A stretch of DNA of 64,000 nucleotides from assembly GCF_947036865.1 (NCBI RefSeq), contig NZ_CAMQSF010000004.1:1-64000 (forward strand), given 5' to 3'. A program made the position numbers and the translations under genes. The notes under the pieces are model-generated. The model saw only the letters and a program-made list of their open reading frames with translations, was not told where the DNA came from and made no database searches. This document shows, in pieces, positions 52,130 to 62,605 of the stretch. This stretch comes from an uncultured Caulobacter sp. (GTDB lineage Bacteria > Pseudomonadota > Alphaproteobacteria > Caulobacterales > Caulobacteraceae). Every line of letters starts with the position of its first letter. Within the stretch, counting starts at the first letter, position 1.

Positions 52130-52201
52130 CTTCGACAAGCTCAGGATGAGGATTTTGCGCCAGCGGAGCCGACAGTTGTCCTCACCCTGAGCCTGTCGAA
52201 G
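52130..52201. repeat. Dispersed inverted repeat of the TTCGACAAGCTCAGGATGAGG type
   Basis: CTTCGACAAGCTCAGGATGA (from 52130) runs to GGA at 52152 and is mirrored with two mismatches by TCCTCACCCTGAGCCTGTCG (from 52179) ending 52201. This element is very common between genes of alphaproteobacteria. It occupies much of the 265-bp gap between the esterase and TBDR genes, which otherwise shows no gene. Confidence 0.9.
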
Positions 52202-52214
52202 GGCGAAGACAGCC

Positions 52215-52247
52215 AAAAAAAGGGGGAGCAGGCATGGCCCGCTCCCC
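52215..52247 (-). terminator. Rho-independent terminator for the minus-strand TBDR
   Basis: Read on the minus strand: GGGGAGC (52247-52241), loop, GCTCCCC (52229-52223), then seven T residues (52221-52215). Confidence 0.9.
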
Positions 52248-52277
52248 ATCGCAGGGTCGTTCGGGGAGGAACGAGTC

Positions 52278-54623
52278 CTAGAACTTGGTGTCGACCTTGA
52301 CGCCGAAATAGCGGTCGCTTTCGCGCGACAGGATCTGGGTCACCAGGTGGACGCCATACGAGCCGAAGCCGTCGGCGATGCCCGACACGAAGTGCTCGTT
52401 GAACAGGTTGTTGACGAAGACCGTGGCCTTGACGTTGCCGCGTTCCACCGCCGCCGAGGCGTTCAGCAGGCCATAGGCCTTCTGCTCGGCCAACGGGTTG
52501 CCCAGCAGGTCGAAATTGACCTTGCTCTGGTACTGATAGTTGACCGTGAACACGCCCTTCAGATCGCTGGCCAGGTCACGCGTGACCGTGCCGCCCAGAT
52601 TGATCTTGAACTTCGGGCTGTTGGGCAGCTGGGTGTTCGAGCGATCCTGGACGTTGCCCAGGCCCGGCGGGTTCACCGACGGCGCGCAGCCGACGCCGGT
52701 CGCCGCCTGGCCCGGATAGCAGGCCGCGTTCGGGAACGAGACCACCTTGGCGTCGGTATAGGCGGCCGAGGCGTCCAGGCGCAGCCATTCGACCGGCATC
52801 GCCTGGGCTTCGACTTCCAGGCCCTTGGTGCGCAGCTTGCCGACGTTGTTCAGCTTCTGCTGCAGCGCGCCGTTGATGTACTGCGACGACTGGGCCTGGA
52901 AGTTGTTGTAGTCGGTCAGGAAGGCCGCGACGTTCAGCTGGACGCGGTTGTCGAAGAAGCGGCTCTTGATGCCGCCTTCGTACGAGGTCGACTTCTCGGG
53001 TTGCACCGGGTTCTGGGTGCGCAGCGGGGTGTAGCCGGACGAGATGTCGTAGGCGAAGCCCTTGTAGCCGGTGGCGACGCTGGCGTAGCCCGACACGCGC
53101 GGCGCCAGTTCCTGGTTCAGCGACAGCTTCCAGGTGGCGACGGTGTCGGTGTTGGTGCCGGCGCACAGCTGGCTGCCCGCGCCGCAGGTGCCGATGCTGG
53201 TCGGCGAGGTATAGACGGTGGCCGTCGGCAGCAGGTTGACGAAGCTGTCCTCGATACGCTCCTTGTTCAGACGGACCGCGCCGCTGACCGTGGTGTTGGT
53301 CGGGAACTTGTAGTCGACGCCGGCGAAGGCCGCGATGCTGCGGGTGCTCTGCCAGCCGCTCCACTTGGCCAGGATCAGAGCCGGGCCGCGCTGGAACTCA
53401 CGCGTGGTCTTGGCGTCGGCGTAGAAGGCGCCGAGCACGTAGGACAGCGGACCCTCGCCCTTCGAGGTCAGGCGCACTTCCTGGGTGAACGACTTGGCGT
53501 GATACGGACCGGAATTGCTGACGCCGGCGCCCGGCGAGATCGGGTTGGTGACGTTCGGCGCCGCGCCGTTGACCGCCAGATCGGTGCCGTCGACATCGGC
53601 CGAGAAGTTGTACTTCCAGTCCTGGTACGAGGTGACCGAGATCAGGCTGGCGAAGCCGAGATCATAGGCGAGCTTGCCGCTGAAGCTGGCCTGCTTGTTG
53701 TCGTTGAAGGCGTCGTTGTCGACCCGGACCTTGCGGTTGTCCGCGCCGGGGGTGATGCCGACCAGGGCGGGCGCGATCGGCACGCCGTTGTACTTCGGGA
53801 TCACCGGCGTGGTGGCCCCGGCGGGGATGTAGTTCAGGTCGATGAAGCGCAGCGGCGCCGCCGTGCCGTTCGACTTGGACTTGGCGTAGGAGCCGTTCAG
53901 CGACAGCACCAGCTTGTCGGTCAGGTCCGAGCGCAGCTTGGCGCGCACGCCGTAAGAGGTGTTGTCGTTCAGCCTGTGGCCGTTGCTCAGGTTGTCGACG
54001 TTGCCGTCCCAGTGGCTGTAGTAGGCGCCCAGGCGGAAGCCGGTCTTGTCGCTGATCGGACCCGAGATCGCGCCGTCGGCCTTGTAGCCGTGATCGGTGG
54101 TGGCGGTGGCCGAGGCGTGGCCGCTGAACGCGACCGAAGGATCCTTGGTGACGATGTTGATGGCGCCGGCGCTGGCGTTCTTGCCGAACAGCGTGCCTTG
54201 CGGGCCGCGCAGCACCTCGATGCGCTCGACATCCGACAGGTTGTCGAAGGCCTGGGCCTGCTGCACCACCGGCACGTCGTCGATGATGACCGCCACCGAC
54301 GGCTCGACGCCGATCGAGAAGGCGTAGGTGCCGATGCCGCGCAGGATGATGGCGTTGTTCGGCGCGGCCGTGCTCTGCGTCAGGGTCAGCGAGGCGGCGG
54401 CGCGGGTCAGGTCGCTGAACTCGGCGATGCGCTGGTTCTGGATCGTCTCGCCGGTCAAGGCGGTGACGGCGACCGGCACGCTCTGCAGATTGGCCGAGCG
54501 CTTGGTGGCGGTGACGACGACCTCGGCGAGGCCGGTGACCTCGTTCTTCTGCTGCGCCGCGGCCAGGCTGGGCGCCGCCAGGACGCTCGCGGCCGCGCCC
54601 GCGAGCAGGATCATCTTGTACAT
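52278..54623 (-). CDS. TonB-dependent receptor
   Basis: A 781-residue outer-membrane receptor with signal peptide (MILLAGAAASVLAAPSLAAAQ), EVVVTATKRSANLQSVPVAVTALTGETI, plug motifs IILRGIGTYAFSIGVEPSVAVIIDDVP and VERIEVLRGPQGTLFGKNASAGAINIVTKDP, and a barrel ending SDRYFGVKVDTKF. The plug is the sphingomonad/Caulobacter small-molecule or oligosaccharide type. AGGGAGGGTAAC precedes the ATG. Its promoter carries the same two sequence blocks as the MFS-GH31 promoter 7 kb away, which ties it to that unit. Confidence 0.92.
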   Translation of the reverse strand: MYKMILLAGAAASVLAAPSLAAAQQKNEVTGLAEVVVTATKRSANLQSVPVAVTALTGETIQNQRIAEFSDLTRAAASLTLTQSTAAPNNAIILRGIGTYAFSIGVEPSVAVIIDDVPVVQQAQAFDNLSDVERIEVLRGPQGTLFGKNASAGAINIVTKDPSVAFSGHASATATTDHGYKADGAISGPISDKTGFRLGAYYSHWDGNVDNLSNGHRLNDNTSYGVRAKLRSDLTDKLVLSLNGSYAKSKSNGTAAPLRFIDLNYIPAGATTPVIPKYNGVPIAPALVGITPGADNRKVRVDNDAFNDNKQASFSGKLAYDLGFASLISVTSYQDWKYNFSADVDGTDLAVNGAAPNVTNPISPGAGVSNSGPYHAKSFTQEVRLTSKGEGPLSYVLGAFYADAKTTREFQRGPALILAKWSGWQSTRSIAAFAGVDYKFPTNTTVSGAVRLNKERIEDSFVNLLPTATVYTSPTSIGTCGAGSQLCAGTNTDTVATWKLSLNQELAPRVSGYASVATGYKGFAYDISSGYTPLRTQNPVQPEKSTSYEGGIKSRFFDNRVQLNVAAFLTDYNNFQAQSSQYINGALQQKLNNVGKLRTKGLEVEAQAMPVEWLRLDASAAYTDAKVVSFPNAACYPGQAATGVGCAPSVNPPGLGNVQDRSNTQLPNSPKFKINLGGTVTRDLASDLKGVFTVNYQYQSKVNFDLLGNPLAEQKAYGLLNASAAVERGNVKATVFVNNLFNEHFVSGIADGFGSYGVHLVTQILSRESDRYFGVKVDTKF

Positions 54624-54680
54624 GTTACCCTCCCTAAGTCTTTGATTTTAGTTTATTTAAGCTTTGCTATATCTTTAGCC

Positions 54681-54717
54681 GCAACTGGTCAAGCCAATCC
54701 GCAAAGTGGCTGAACAG
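54681..54717. promoter_or_regulatory. Operator region of the TBDR sharing both blocks with the MFS-GH31 promoter
   Basis: The 21-base block 54681-54701 (GCAACTGGTCAAGCCAATCC plus G) matches 17 of 21 positions of 47186-47206. AAAGTGGCTGAACA (54703 onward) matches the AAAGTGGCCTGACCA block at 47165. Relative to gene direction both blocks are inverted compared with the other promoter. Confidence 0.65.
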
Positions 54718-54742
54718 TTTTCGACGGTGTCGTATTTCTGTC

Positions 54743-56247
<1,505 letters not shown>

Positions 56248-56251
<4 letters not shown>

Positions 56252-57765
56252 GCTTCCAGCGCCTTCATCGCGGGCGCGTCGGCCTTGCCGGCCAGATAGG
56301 CCTCGAGCCGGGCGACCGCCTCGCGCGGCAGATGCAAGCCGAGCTTGCTGCGGCGATAGAGGATGTCCTCGGCCGTGCGGGCCCATTCCTCGGCGACCAG
56401 ATAGTCGACCTCGGCGGCGTAAAGCCCCGCGCCGAAGGCCTCGCCGAGATCCTTGGGGCTCGTCGCGCCGGCCATGAACCGCCGCGCGCGCGTCCCGTAG
56501 GAGCGCGCCAGGCGCAGCGCCAGGTCGTCGGCGAGGAACGGGAACTCCGCGCGCAGCGCCTGGGCGAGGGCGCGCTGGTCCAGGTTCGGCACGTCGCCGC
56601 CGGGCAGGACGGCGCCGCGCGTCCAGGACGGTCCGGCGTGGGGGAAGAAGGTCGCCAGCCGATCCAGCGCGTGGTCGGCCAGGCGGCGATAGGTGGTGAT
56701 CTTGCCGCCGAACACCGACAGCACCGGCGCGGCGCCCTCCGGCGCGTCGACCTCCAGCACATAGTCGCGCGTCACGGCCGAGGCGTCGTCGGCCTGGTCG
56801 TCGAACAGCGGGCGCACGCCGGCATAGCTCCAGACCACGTCGTCTGGCGTGGTGGGACGGGTGAAGTAGCGATTGAGGCTCTCGCACAGATAGTCGACCT
56901 CGGCGTCCGAGATCCGGGCCGGTCCCGGCGCGGCGTCCCAGGCGACGTCGGTGGTGCCCACCAGGGTGAAGCGATCCTCGTAGGGGATGGCGAACACGAT
57001 CCGGCGGTCGGGGTTCTGCAGCATGTAGGCGTGATCGCCCTCGAACAATCGGGGCACCACGATGTGGCTGCCCTTGATCAGCCGGGTCCCGCTGCCGCCG
57101 GCCACCTTCAGGGCGCCGCCCAGCACCTCGGACACCCAGGGGCCGGCCGCGTTGACGATGGCCCGGGCGCGGACCTTCCTGGCCGGCCCGTTCTCGGGCT
57201 CGAGCAGCGCCTCCCAGGATGCGCCGCTGCGGCGGGCCGAGACCAGCTTGGTTCGGGTCTCGATCTGGGCGCCGCGCGCGCGCGCGTCCAGGGCGTTCAG
57301 GGTCACCAGCCGCGCGTCGTCGACCCAGCAGTCCGAATAGACGAAGGCCTTGCGGTAGTCGGGCCGCAGCGACGCGCCCTCCAGCGCGCCCTTCAGGTCG
57401 AGGCCGCGCGAGCCGGGGAGGCGACGACGGCCGCCCAGATGGTCGTAGAGAAACAGGCCCAGCCGCACCAGCCAGGCGGGGCGAGTGGCGTGAGCGTGGG
57501 GCAGCACGAAGCGCAGCGGCCAGATGATGTGCGGGGCCATGGCCAGCAGCGTCTCGCGCTCCTCGAGCGCTTCGCGGACCAGCCGGAACTCATAATATTC
57601 GAGATAGCGAAGGCCGCCGTGCACCAGCTTGGTGCTGGCCGAGGACGTGGCGCTCGCCAGGTCGTTCTGTTCGACCAGCAGCACCGACAGCCCGCGACCC
57701 GCCGCGTCACGGGCCACGCCCGCGCCGTTGACGCCGCCGCCGACCACCAGAAGGTCGAACTCCAT
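56248..57765 (-). CDS. glpD: Aerobic glycerol-3-phosphate dehydrogenase
   Basis: A 505-residue FAD-dependent, quinone-reducing dehydrogenase converting glycerol-3-phosphate to dihydroxyacetone phosphate at the inner membrane. The N-terminal FAD motif is [29 protein letters not shown], followed by [48 protein letters not shown] and the C-terminal [21 protein letters not shown] 57765 is preferred over GTG 57771 for its spacing from GGAGG. It is the first gene of glpD-glpK, divergent from glpR across a 175-bp gap with a DeoR-type operator. Confidence 0.97.
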
Positions 57766-57815
57766 CCTCACGCTCCTCCCTTATTTTGCGATCTCGTTAG
57801 CGCATTGGGCTTCAA

Positions 57816-57829
57816 TTCGCAAATTCGAA
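57816..57829. promoter_or_regulatory. Probable GlpR operator
   Basis: TTCGCAAATTCGAA, a TTCG…CGAA pattern typical of GlpR/DeoR-family sites, within the AT-rich centre of the glpD/glpR intergenic region. Further CGAAA-like half-sites follow to about 57845. Confidence 0.6.
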
Positions 57830-57940
57830 ATCAAAAAGCGAAACCAAACGTGAAAAGGCGCGCGCGAATGCGAAAGCAACGCGCGAGCGCGCTGGTCAAA
57901 GACTCCGCCGACGCGCTAAGCGGAGGGGGGAGGTGCGTTG

Positions 57941-58717
57941 ATGGCCGTCGAGCAGCGTCACGAGGCGATTCTGGGGCTCGCCCGCAAGAGCGGTCGGGTG
58001 ACGGTCGAGGCCTTGGCCGACCAGCTCCAGGTGTCGCGCCAGACGATCCGCAAGGATCTCAACGACCTCTGCGATCAGGGCCTGCTCAATCGCGTCCACG
58101 GCGGCGCGGTGATCGCGGCCGGCGGGGTCGACAATCTGGAGTACGAGGCGCGGCGCGTGCTGGCGCGAGAGGCCAAGGAGGCCATCGGCGCCGCCGCCGC
58201 GGCGCTGATCCCCGAAAAGGCCTCGCTGTTCATCAATATCGGCACGACGACCGAGGAGGTGGCCAAGGCCCTGCAAGGGCGCACGGGCCTGCTGGTCATC
58301 ACCAACAACCTCAATGTCGTCGACATCCTGGCCGCCTCGCCCGGCATCGAGGTGATCGTCGTGGGCGGCCGGGTCCGCAGCGCCGACCGCGCCTCGGTCG
58401 GGGCCTTCGCCGTCGACTTCATTCGCAACTTCAAGGTCGATTTCGCCGTCATCGGAGCCTCGGCCATGGACGAGGACGGCTCGCTGCTCGATTTCGACAT
58501 CAACGAGGTGCAGGTCTCGCAGACGATCATCCACAGCTCGCGGCGGGTGATCCTGGTCGCCGACAGCCAGAAGCTGGGCCGGCCCGCGCCGGTCCGGATC
58601 GGACATATCGGCGACGTCCACGTCTTCGTGACGGATCGCCTGGACAGTCCCACCCTGGCGGCGCGCTGCGAGGCCCAGGGCGTGCGGGTGATCGAGACGG
58701 GCGCGGCCAGCGCCTGA
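57941..58717 (+). CDS. glpR: DeoR-family glycerol-3-phosphate regulon repressor
   Basis: 258 residues. The N-terminal HTH is RHEAILGLARKSGRVTVEALADQLQVSRQTIRKDLNDLCDQGLLNRVHGGAV, the GlpR-type DeoR signature. The effector domain has INIGTTTEEVAKAL, VITNNLNVVDILA and the terminal HSSRRVILVADSQKLGR. It is divergent from glpD-glpK, the standard arrangement for GlpR, which is released from DNA by glycerol-3-phosphate. GGAGGGGGGAGG precedes the ATG. It converges on the LysR gene with 10 bases between. Confidence 0.92.
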   Translation: MAVEQRHEAILGLARKSGRVTVEALADQLQVSRQTIRKDLNDLCDQGLLNRVHGGAVIAAGGVDNLEYEARRVLAREAKEAIGAAAAALIPEKASLFINIGTTTEEVAKALQGRTGLLVITNNLNVVDILAASPGIEVIVVGGRVRSADRASVGAFAVDFIRNFKVDFAVIGASAMDEDGSLLDFDINEVQVSQTIIHSSRRVILVADSQKLGRPAPVRIGHIGDVHVFVTDRLDSPTLAARCEAQGVRVIETGAASA

Positions 58718-58727
58718 GGACCGCGCT

Positions 58728-59618
58728 CTAGCCGGGGTCCGACGCGGCGAGCTCGACGGCGATCGCCCTCAAGGCTCGGACCACGGCGCTGCGTCGGCGG
58801 TCCCGCTGGCAGACGAGATAACCGCGCAGGGGCTGCTCTCGCACCAGGCCCGACAGCGGGCGATAGACGATGCGCGGATCCGGGGGGCACTCCGACGAGA
58901 AGAACACGGCGACCCCCAGGCCCAAGGCGACGGCCTCGCGGATCGTCTCGCGGCTTTGCAGCTCCAGGGTCTCGCGCGGCTCGACGCCGGCCGCGCCCAG
59001 GGCCTGTTCGGTGAAGGCGCGGGTCTTGGAGGTGGCCTCGCGGACCAGCAGCGTCTCCTCGGCCAGCCGGTCGATCGGCGCCGTCTCAAGGGCCGCCAGC
59101 GGATGGCCGTTCGGCAGGACGACGACCAGGCGGTCCGTATAAAGGGGATCGTAGGTGAACTGGCCGTCGGCCGGGGGATCGCTGGCCACCGCCGCGTCGA
59201 TCTCGGCGTCCGCCAGCCAGCGCATGGTCTCGCGCGAATTGCCCATCCTGGCCTGGACGAGGGTCTTGGGGCTGATCGCCTTGAAGCGGGCGATGACCCG
59301 GGCGACCTGCGGCGGACAGTCGCCGCCGATCCGCAAGGTCCCGCCGTCCAGGCTGACGGCCTCGCCCAGCATGTCGTCGACATCCGCAGCGGCCGAGAAC
59401 AGCCGCTCGGTCAGGGTGAACAGGTCCTGGCCGGCCGCGGTCAGCTTCAGCGGCGACCGCCGGTTCTCGAACAGATTGACGCCGTGCCGCGCCTCCAGCG
59501 CCTTCAGCTGCTGGGACAGGGTCGGCTGGGCGAGGTTGAGGCGGCGCGCGGCGCGGGTGACGCTGCCTTCGAGCGCGATCGCGTGGAAGGCGCGCAGATG
59601 CTGATAGTTGGCGGCCAT
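58728..59618 (-). CDS. LysR-family regulator of the phosphonate oxidase/PhnX operon
   Basis: 296 residues with HTH (HLRAFHAIALEGSVTRAARRLNLAQPTLSQQLKALEARHGVNLFENRRSPLKLTAAG) and a LysR effector domain (RIGGDCPPQVARVIARFKAISPKTLVQARMGNSRETMRWLADAEIDAAVASDP). It resembles LysR regulators found beside phnW/phnX genes in proteobacteria, and it diverges from an FAD oxidase and phnX. ATG 59618 is at the start of the HTH homology. Two matching interrupted palindromes lie in the shared promoter. Confidence 0.9.
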   Translation of the reverse strand: MAANYQHLRAFHAIALEGSVTRAARRLNLAQPTLSQQLKALEARHGVNLFENRRSPLKLTAAGQDLFTLTERLFSAAADVDDMLGEAVSLDGGTLRIGGDCPPQVARVIARFKAISPKTLVQARMGNSRETMRWLADAEIDAAVASDPPADGQFTYDPLYTDRLVVVLPNGHPLAALETAPIDRLAEETLLVREATSKTRAFTEQALGAAGVEPRETLELQSRETIREAVALGLGVAVFFSSECPPDPRIVYRPLSGLVREQPLRGYLVCQRDRRRSAVVRALRAIAVELAASDPG

Positions 59619-59631
59619 GGTGGAGCTTTCC

Positions 59632-59700
59632 CATAGGCGCGCGGTATGACGCCGCCGTGAACCTCGATGATCGCCGCCGCGCCCATAGGTCCGGCCTATG
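59632..59700. promoter_or_regulatory. Pair of LysR-type boxes
   Basis: CATAGGCGCGCGGTATG (59632-59648) and CATAGGTCCGGCCTATG (59684-59700) are both 17-mers of form CATAGG-N7-TATG and contain AT-N11-AT, the LysR T-N11-A arrangement. Their starts are 52 bases apart. Confidence 0.6.
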
Positions 59701-59802
59701 CCCCCCATCCATCCAAACACTTTGCCTCGGCCCTGCCCGGCGCTGCATCGTGGCGAATGTGGACGCCGATGGCGGCGCCGATCCCGGTCAAGGACGACGA
59801 GG

Positions 59803-60939
59803 GTGGAACAGCAATTCGATCTGGCCGTGGTCGGGGCGGGTATCGTGGGCCTGGCCCACGCCCTGGCCGCCGCGCGCCTTGGCAAGCGGGTGGTGGTCAT
59901 CGACCGCGACGCCCAGGCCAACGGCGCGTCCGTCCGCAATTTCGGTTTCGTAACGGTCACCGGGCAGGCGCGGGGCGAGGTGTGGCGGCGCGCGCGGCGC
60001 TCCGCCCAGGTCTGGGACGAGATCGCCGGTCCGGCCGGGATCGCGGTGTTGCAGCGCGGCCTGACCATGGTCGCCCGCCGGCCCGAGGCCCGCGACGTGC
60101 TGCGGGCCTTTCTCGACACCGAGATGGCGCAGGGCTGCGCTTGGCGCGAGGCCGACGACCTGGCCGACCGGATGCCCCGGCGCGGCGCGGTCTTGGGCGC
60201 CCTGACCAGTTCCGTCGATCTGCGCGTGGAGTCTCGCACCGCGATCCCGCGCCTCGCGACGTGGCTGGAGGCGGCCCACGGCGTCACGTTCCGGCGCGGC
60301 GTGGCCGTTACCGATGTCGAGACCGGCCGGGTGGAGACCTCGGCGGGCGCGGCGCGGGCCGACGCGATCATCGTCTGCCCCGGCGACGACCTGACGACCC
60401 TGTTCCCCGACAGCTTCGCCCGCGCCGAGGTGACGCGCTGCAAGCTCCAGATGCTGCGCCTGGCCGATCCGGGCTGGCGGCTGCCTTCGCCGGTGATGTC
60501 CGATCTGGGGCTCGTGCGCTATCTCGGCTATGCCGAGCTGCCGCAGGCCGGCGCGCTGCGGGCGCGGCTCGAGGCCGAGCAGGGCGAGCATCTGGCGCAC
60601 GGCGTCCATCTGATCGTCACCCAGAGCGCCGACGGCTCGCTGGTGGTCGGCGACAGCCACCACTACGCCGCCACGCCCGATCCGTTCGCGCGCGAGGATG
60701 TCGACGCCCTGATCCTCGACGAATTCGCCCGGGTCTTCGGCCAGGCGCCGCCGCCGGTGGTGGAGCGCTGGACCGGCACCTACGCCTCGGCGGCCAGCCA
60801 CAGCCTGGTCGAGGCCCCGCTGCCGCGCGTGCGCCTGGTGACCGTGACCAGCGGCACCGGCGCCTCGACCGCCTTCGGCCTCGCCGAGGAGGTGATCGCC
60901 GGCCTCTATGACCTGCCCCGCCAAGGAGCCGCCGCATGA
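59803..60939 (+). CDS. FAD-dependent amine oxidoreductase of the phosphonate type (TIGR03364-like)
   Basis: A 378-residue DadA/glycine-oxidase-like flavoprotein. FAD motif FDLAVVGAGIVGLAHALAAARLGKRVVVIDRD, then GASVRNFGFVTVTGQ, which is typical of the phosphonate-linked subgroup, and a C-terminal VRLVTVTSGTGASTAFGLAEE. Subgroup members beside phnX have been reported to oxidise aminoethylphosphonate or its N-methyl form to phosphonoacetaldehyde; that is the expected role here. GTG 59803 fits the homology start and has AAGGACGACGAGG upstream; in-frame ATG 59698 would add an atypical Arg/Pro-rich leader. It overlaps phnX by ATGA. Confidence 0.88.
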   Translation: MEQQFDLAVVGAGIVGLAHALAAARLGKRVVVIDRDAQANGASVRNFGFVTVTGQARGEVWRRARRSAQVWDEIAGPAGIAVLQRGLTMVARRPEARDVLRAFLDTEMAQGCAWREADDLADRMPRRGAVLGALTSSVDLRVESRTAIPRLATWLEAAHGVTFRRGVAVTDVETGRVETSAGAARADAIIVCPGDDLTTLFPDSFARAEVTRCKLQMLRLADPGWRLPSPVMSDLGLVRYLGYAELPQAGALRARLEAEQGEHLAHGVHLIVTQSADGSLVVGDSHHYAATPDPFAREDVDALILDEFARVFGQAPPPVVERWTGTYASAASHSLVEAPLPRVRLVTVTSGTGASTAFGLAEEVIAGLYDLPRQGAAA

Positions 60940-61745
60940 CCCGTAGTTCCATTGAGGCCGTCGTCTTCGACTGGGCCGGCACGATGATCGACTTCGGCTG
61001 TCGCGCGCCCGTCGTGGCCCTGCGCGACGTCTTCGCGGACGCCGGGGTCGAGATCTCGGAAGCCGAGGCCCGCGCCGATATGGGCAAGGCCAAGAAGGAC
61101 CATATCCGGTCCCTGCTGGCCATGCCGCGCGTCGCCGACCTCTGGCGCGCCCGCCACGGCGCGGCCTCGACCGAGGCCGATGTCGACCGGCTTCACGACG
61201 CCGTCGAGCCGATGATGCGGGCCGCCGCCCGCGAGTGCGCGCGCCTGATCCCCGGCGCCGCCGAGCTCGCCGCCGACCTGCGGGCGCGCGGCGTCGGCAT
61301 CGGGTCCTCGACGGGCTATACGCGCGCCATGATGGCCGACATCCTGCCGCTGGCGGCCGAGCAGGGCTACGCGCCCGACGTGGTGGTCTGCGCGGGCGAG
61401 ACGGCCGCCGGGCGGCCCTCGCCTCTGATGATGTGGAAGGCCCTGGTCGAGCTCGGCGCCTGGCCGGCGCGGGCGTGCGTCAAGGTCGACGACGCGGTGG
61501 TCGGGATCGCCGAGGGGCTGGAGGTCGGCGCCTGGACCGTGGGCCTCTCGGCCTCGGGCAATGGCGTCGGCCTGGACGCCGAGAGCCTGGCGGCCTTGCC
61601 CGTCGAGGAGCGGGCGGCGCGGGTCGAGGCCTCCGCCAAAGCCCTGCGCGAGGCCGGCGCGCACTACGTCGTGGAGAGCGTGGCGGACCTGGGTCCAGTG
61701 CTCGCCGACATCGAGGCGCGCATCGCGCGCGGCGAGCGCCCCTGA
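60936..61745 (+). CDS. phnX: Phosphonoacetaldehyde hydrolase (phosphonatase)
   Basis: A 269-residue HAD-superfamily enzyme that cleaves phosphonoacetaldehyde to acetaldehyde and phosphate. Nucleophile motif D12-W-A-G-T with the characteristic Trp, the Schiff-base lysine K53 in MGKAKKDHIRSLL at the same number as in Bacillus phosphonatase, SSTGYTR, CAGETAAGRPSPLMMWKALVELG, and the metal motif KVDDAVVGIAEGLEVGAWTVGL. Full length. It is the second gene after the FAD oxidoreductase; no phnW transaminase is nearby. Confidence 0.96.
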   Translation: MTRSSIEAVVFDWAGTMIDFGCRAPVVALRDVFADAGVEISEAEARADMGKAKKDHIRSLLAMPRVADLWRARHGAASTEADVDRLHDAVEPMMRAAARECARLIPGAAELAADLRARGVGIGSSTGYTRAMMADILPLAAEQGYAPDVVVCAGETAAGRPSPLMMWKALVELGAWPARACVKVDDAVVGIAEGLEVGAWTVGLSASGNGVGLDAESLAALPVEERAARVEASAKALREAGAHYVVESVADLGPVLADIEARIARGERP

Positions 61746-61843
61746 CGCGGCGTTCGACCTTTCGCGCGCCCCATTCCGGCGGGGCCATGATTTGCGCGCC
61801 CAGGACGCTGACGTTACGATAGGTGTGAAGGAGCAAGCCCGTC

Positions 61844-62536
61844 TTGTCCAGGACCAAGGGCGCCAAGGACCTCGATCATGAGGTCAAGCGCAAGGAGCTG
61901 TTGGAGAAGATGACCCTGCGCCTGGTGGCGCGGGCGGGCGAGCGCGTGAGCTTTCGCGACCTGGCGGCGGCTGCCGGCGCCTCGCCCCCGACCTTGCGGC
62001 ATTATTTCGGCGACCGGCGCGCCGTGCTCGACGCGGTGCTGGCCGAATGCCTGCGCCGGGGGCGGCTGGGACTGGACGCCCAGCGCGAGACCGACCTGCC
62101 CTTCGCCGAGTCCATCCGGGCCTATGCGCGCGGCCTGGTGAATGCATTGCGGGCCGAGAAGTCGGTGCGCCTGGGCGATGTCTTCGCGCTCAGCCTGGCG
62201 GAAGGGCTGATCGATCCCGCCTACGGCCGTCCGGCTCTGGAGCACATCGTCGAGCCGACCTTGCAGGCGCTGGAGGCGCGGCTCGCCCTGCACATCGCGC
62301 GGGGCGAGATGCGCGCCGACGCCGATCCGCGGATGGCCGCGCTGCAACTGGTGTCGCCGCTGCTGCTGGCCTGTCTGCACCAGGACCAGCTGGCGGGCGC
62401 CGACCTGCGCGTCCTTGATGTCGAGACGCTGATCAACACGGCCTGCGACGTCTTCGTGCGGGCCTTCGCCATCGCGCCCGCCGCGAGCCCCCGCCCCGCC
62501 GGGGCCGCGAGAGCCTTGGCTGCGGCAAATACGTAG
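61844..62536 (+). CDS. TetR-family regulator
   Basis: 230 residues. HTH segment LLEKMTLRLVARAGERVSFRDLAAAAGASPPTLRHYFGDRRAVLDAVLAECL; the PTLRHYFGDR recognition helix is clear. The C-terminal domain is of the TetR_C type. TTG at 61844 is chosen for GAAGGAG 10 bases upstream. It lies 98 bases after phnX and 69 bases before a DUF3429-SDR gene pair; a palindrome in that second gap is its likely binding site. Confidence 0.88.
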   Translation: MSRTKGAKDLDHEVKRKELLEKMTLRLVARAGERVSFRDLAAAAGASPPTLRHYFGDRRAVLDAVLAECLRRGRLGLDAQRETDLPFAESIRAYARGLVNALRAEKSVRLGDVFALSLAEGLIDPAYGRPALEHIVEPTLQALEARLALHIARGEMRADADPRMAALQLVSPLLLACLHQDQLAGADLRVLDVETLINTACDVFVRAFAIAPAASPRPAGAARALAAANT

Positions 62537-62549
62537 CCTCCTTTCTTTA

Positions 62550-62561
62550 TACCAATTGGTA
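62550..62561. promoter_or_regulatory. Probable TetR operator
   Basis: TACCAATTGGTA, a perfect 12-bp palindrome of a kind common for TetR-family sites, 14 bases after the TetR stop and 45 bases before the DUF3429 gene. Confidence 0.6.
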
Positions 62562-62605
62562 CATTAAATTCCCGGCGATCGGTTCGATCGAAGGGAAGGC
62601 TTCGC

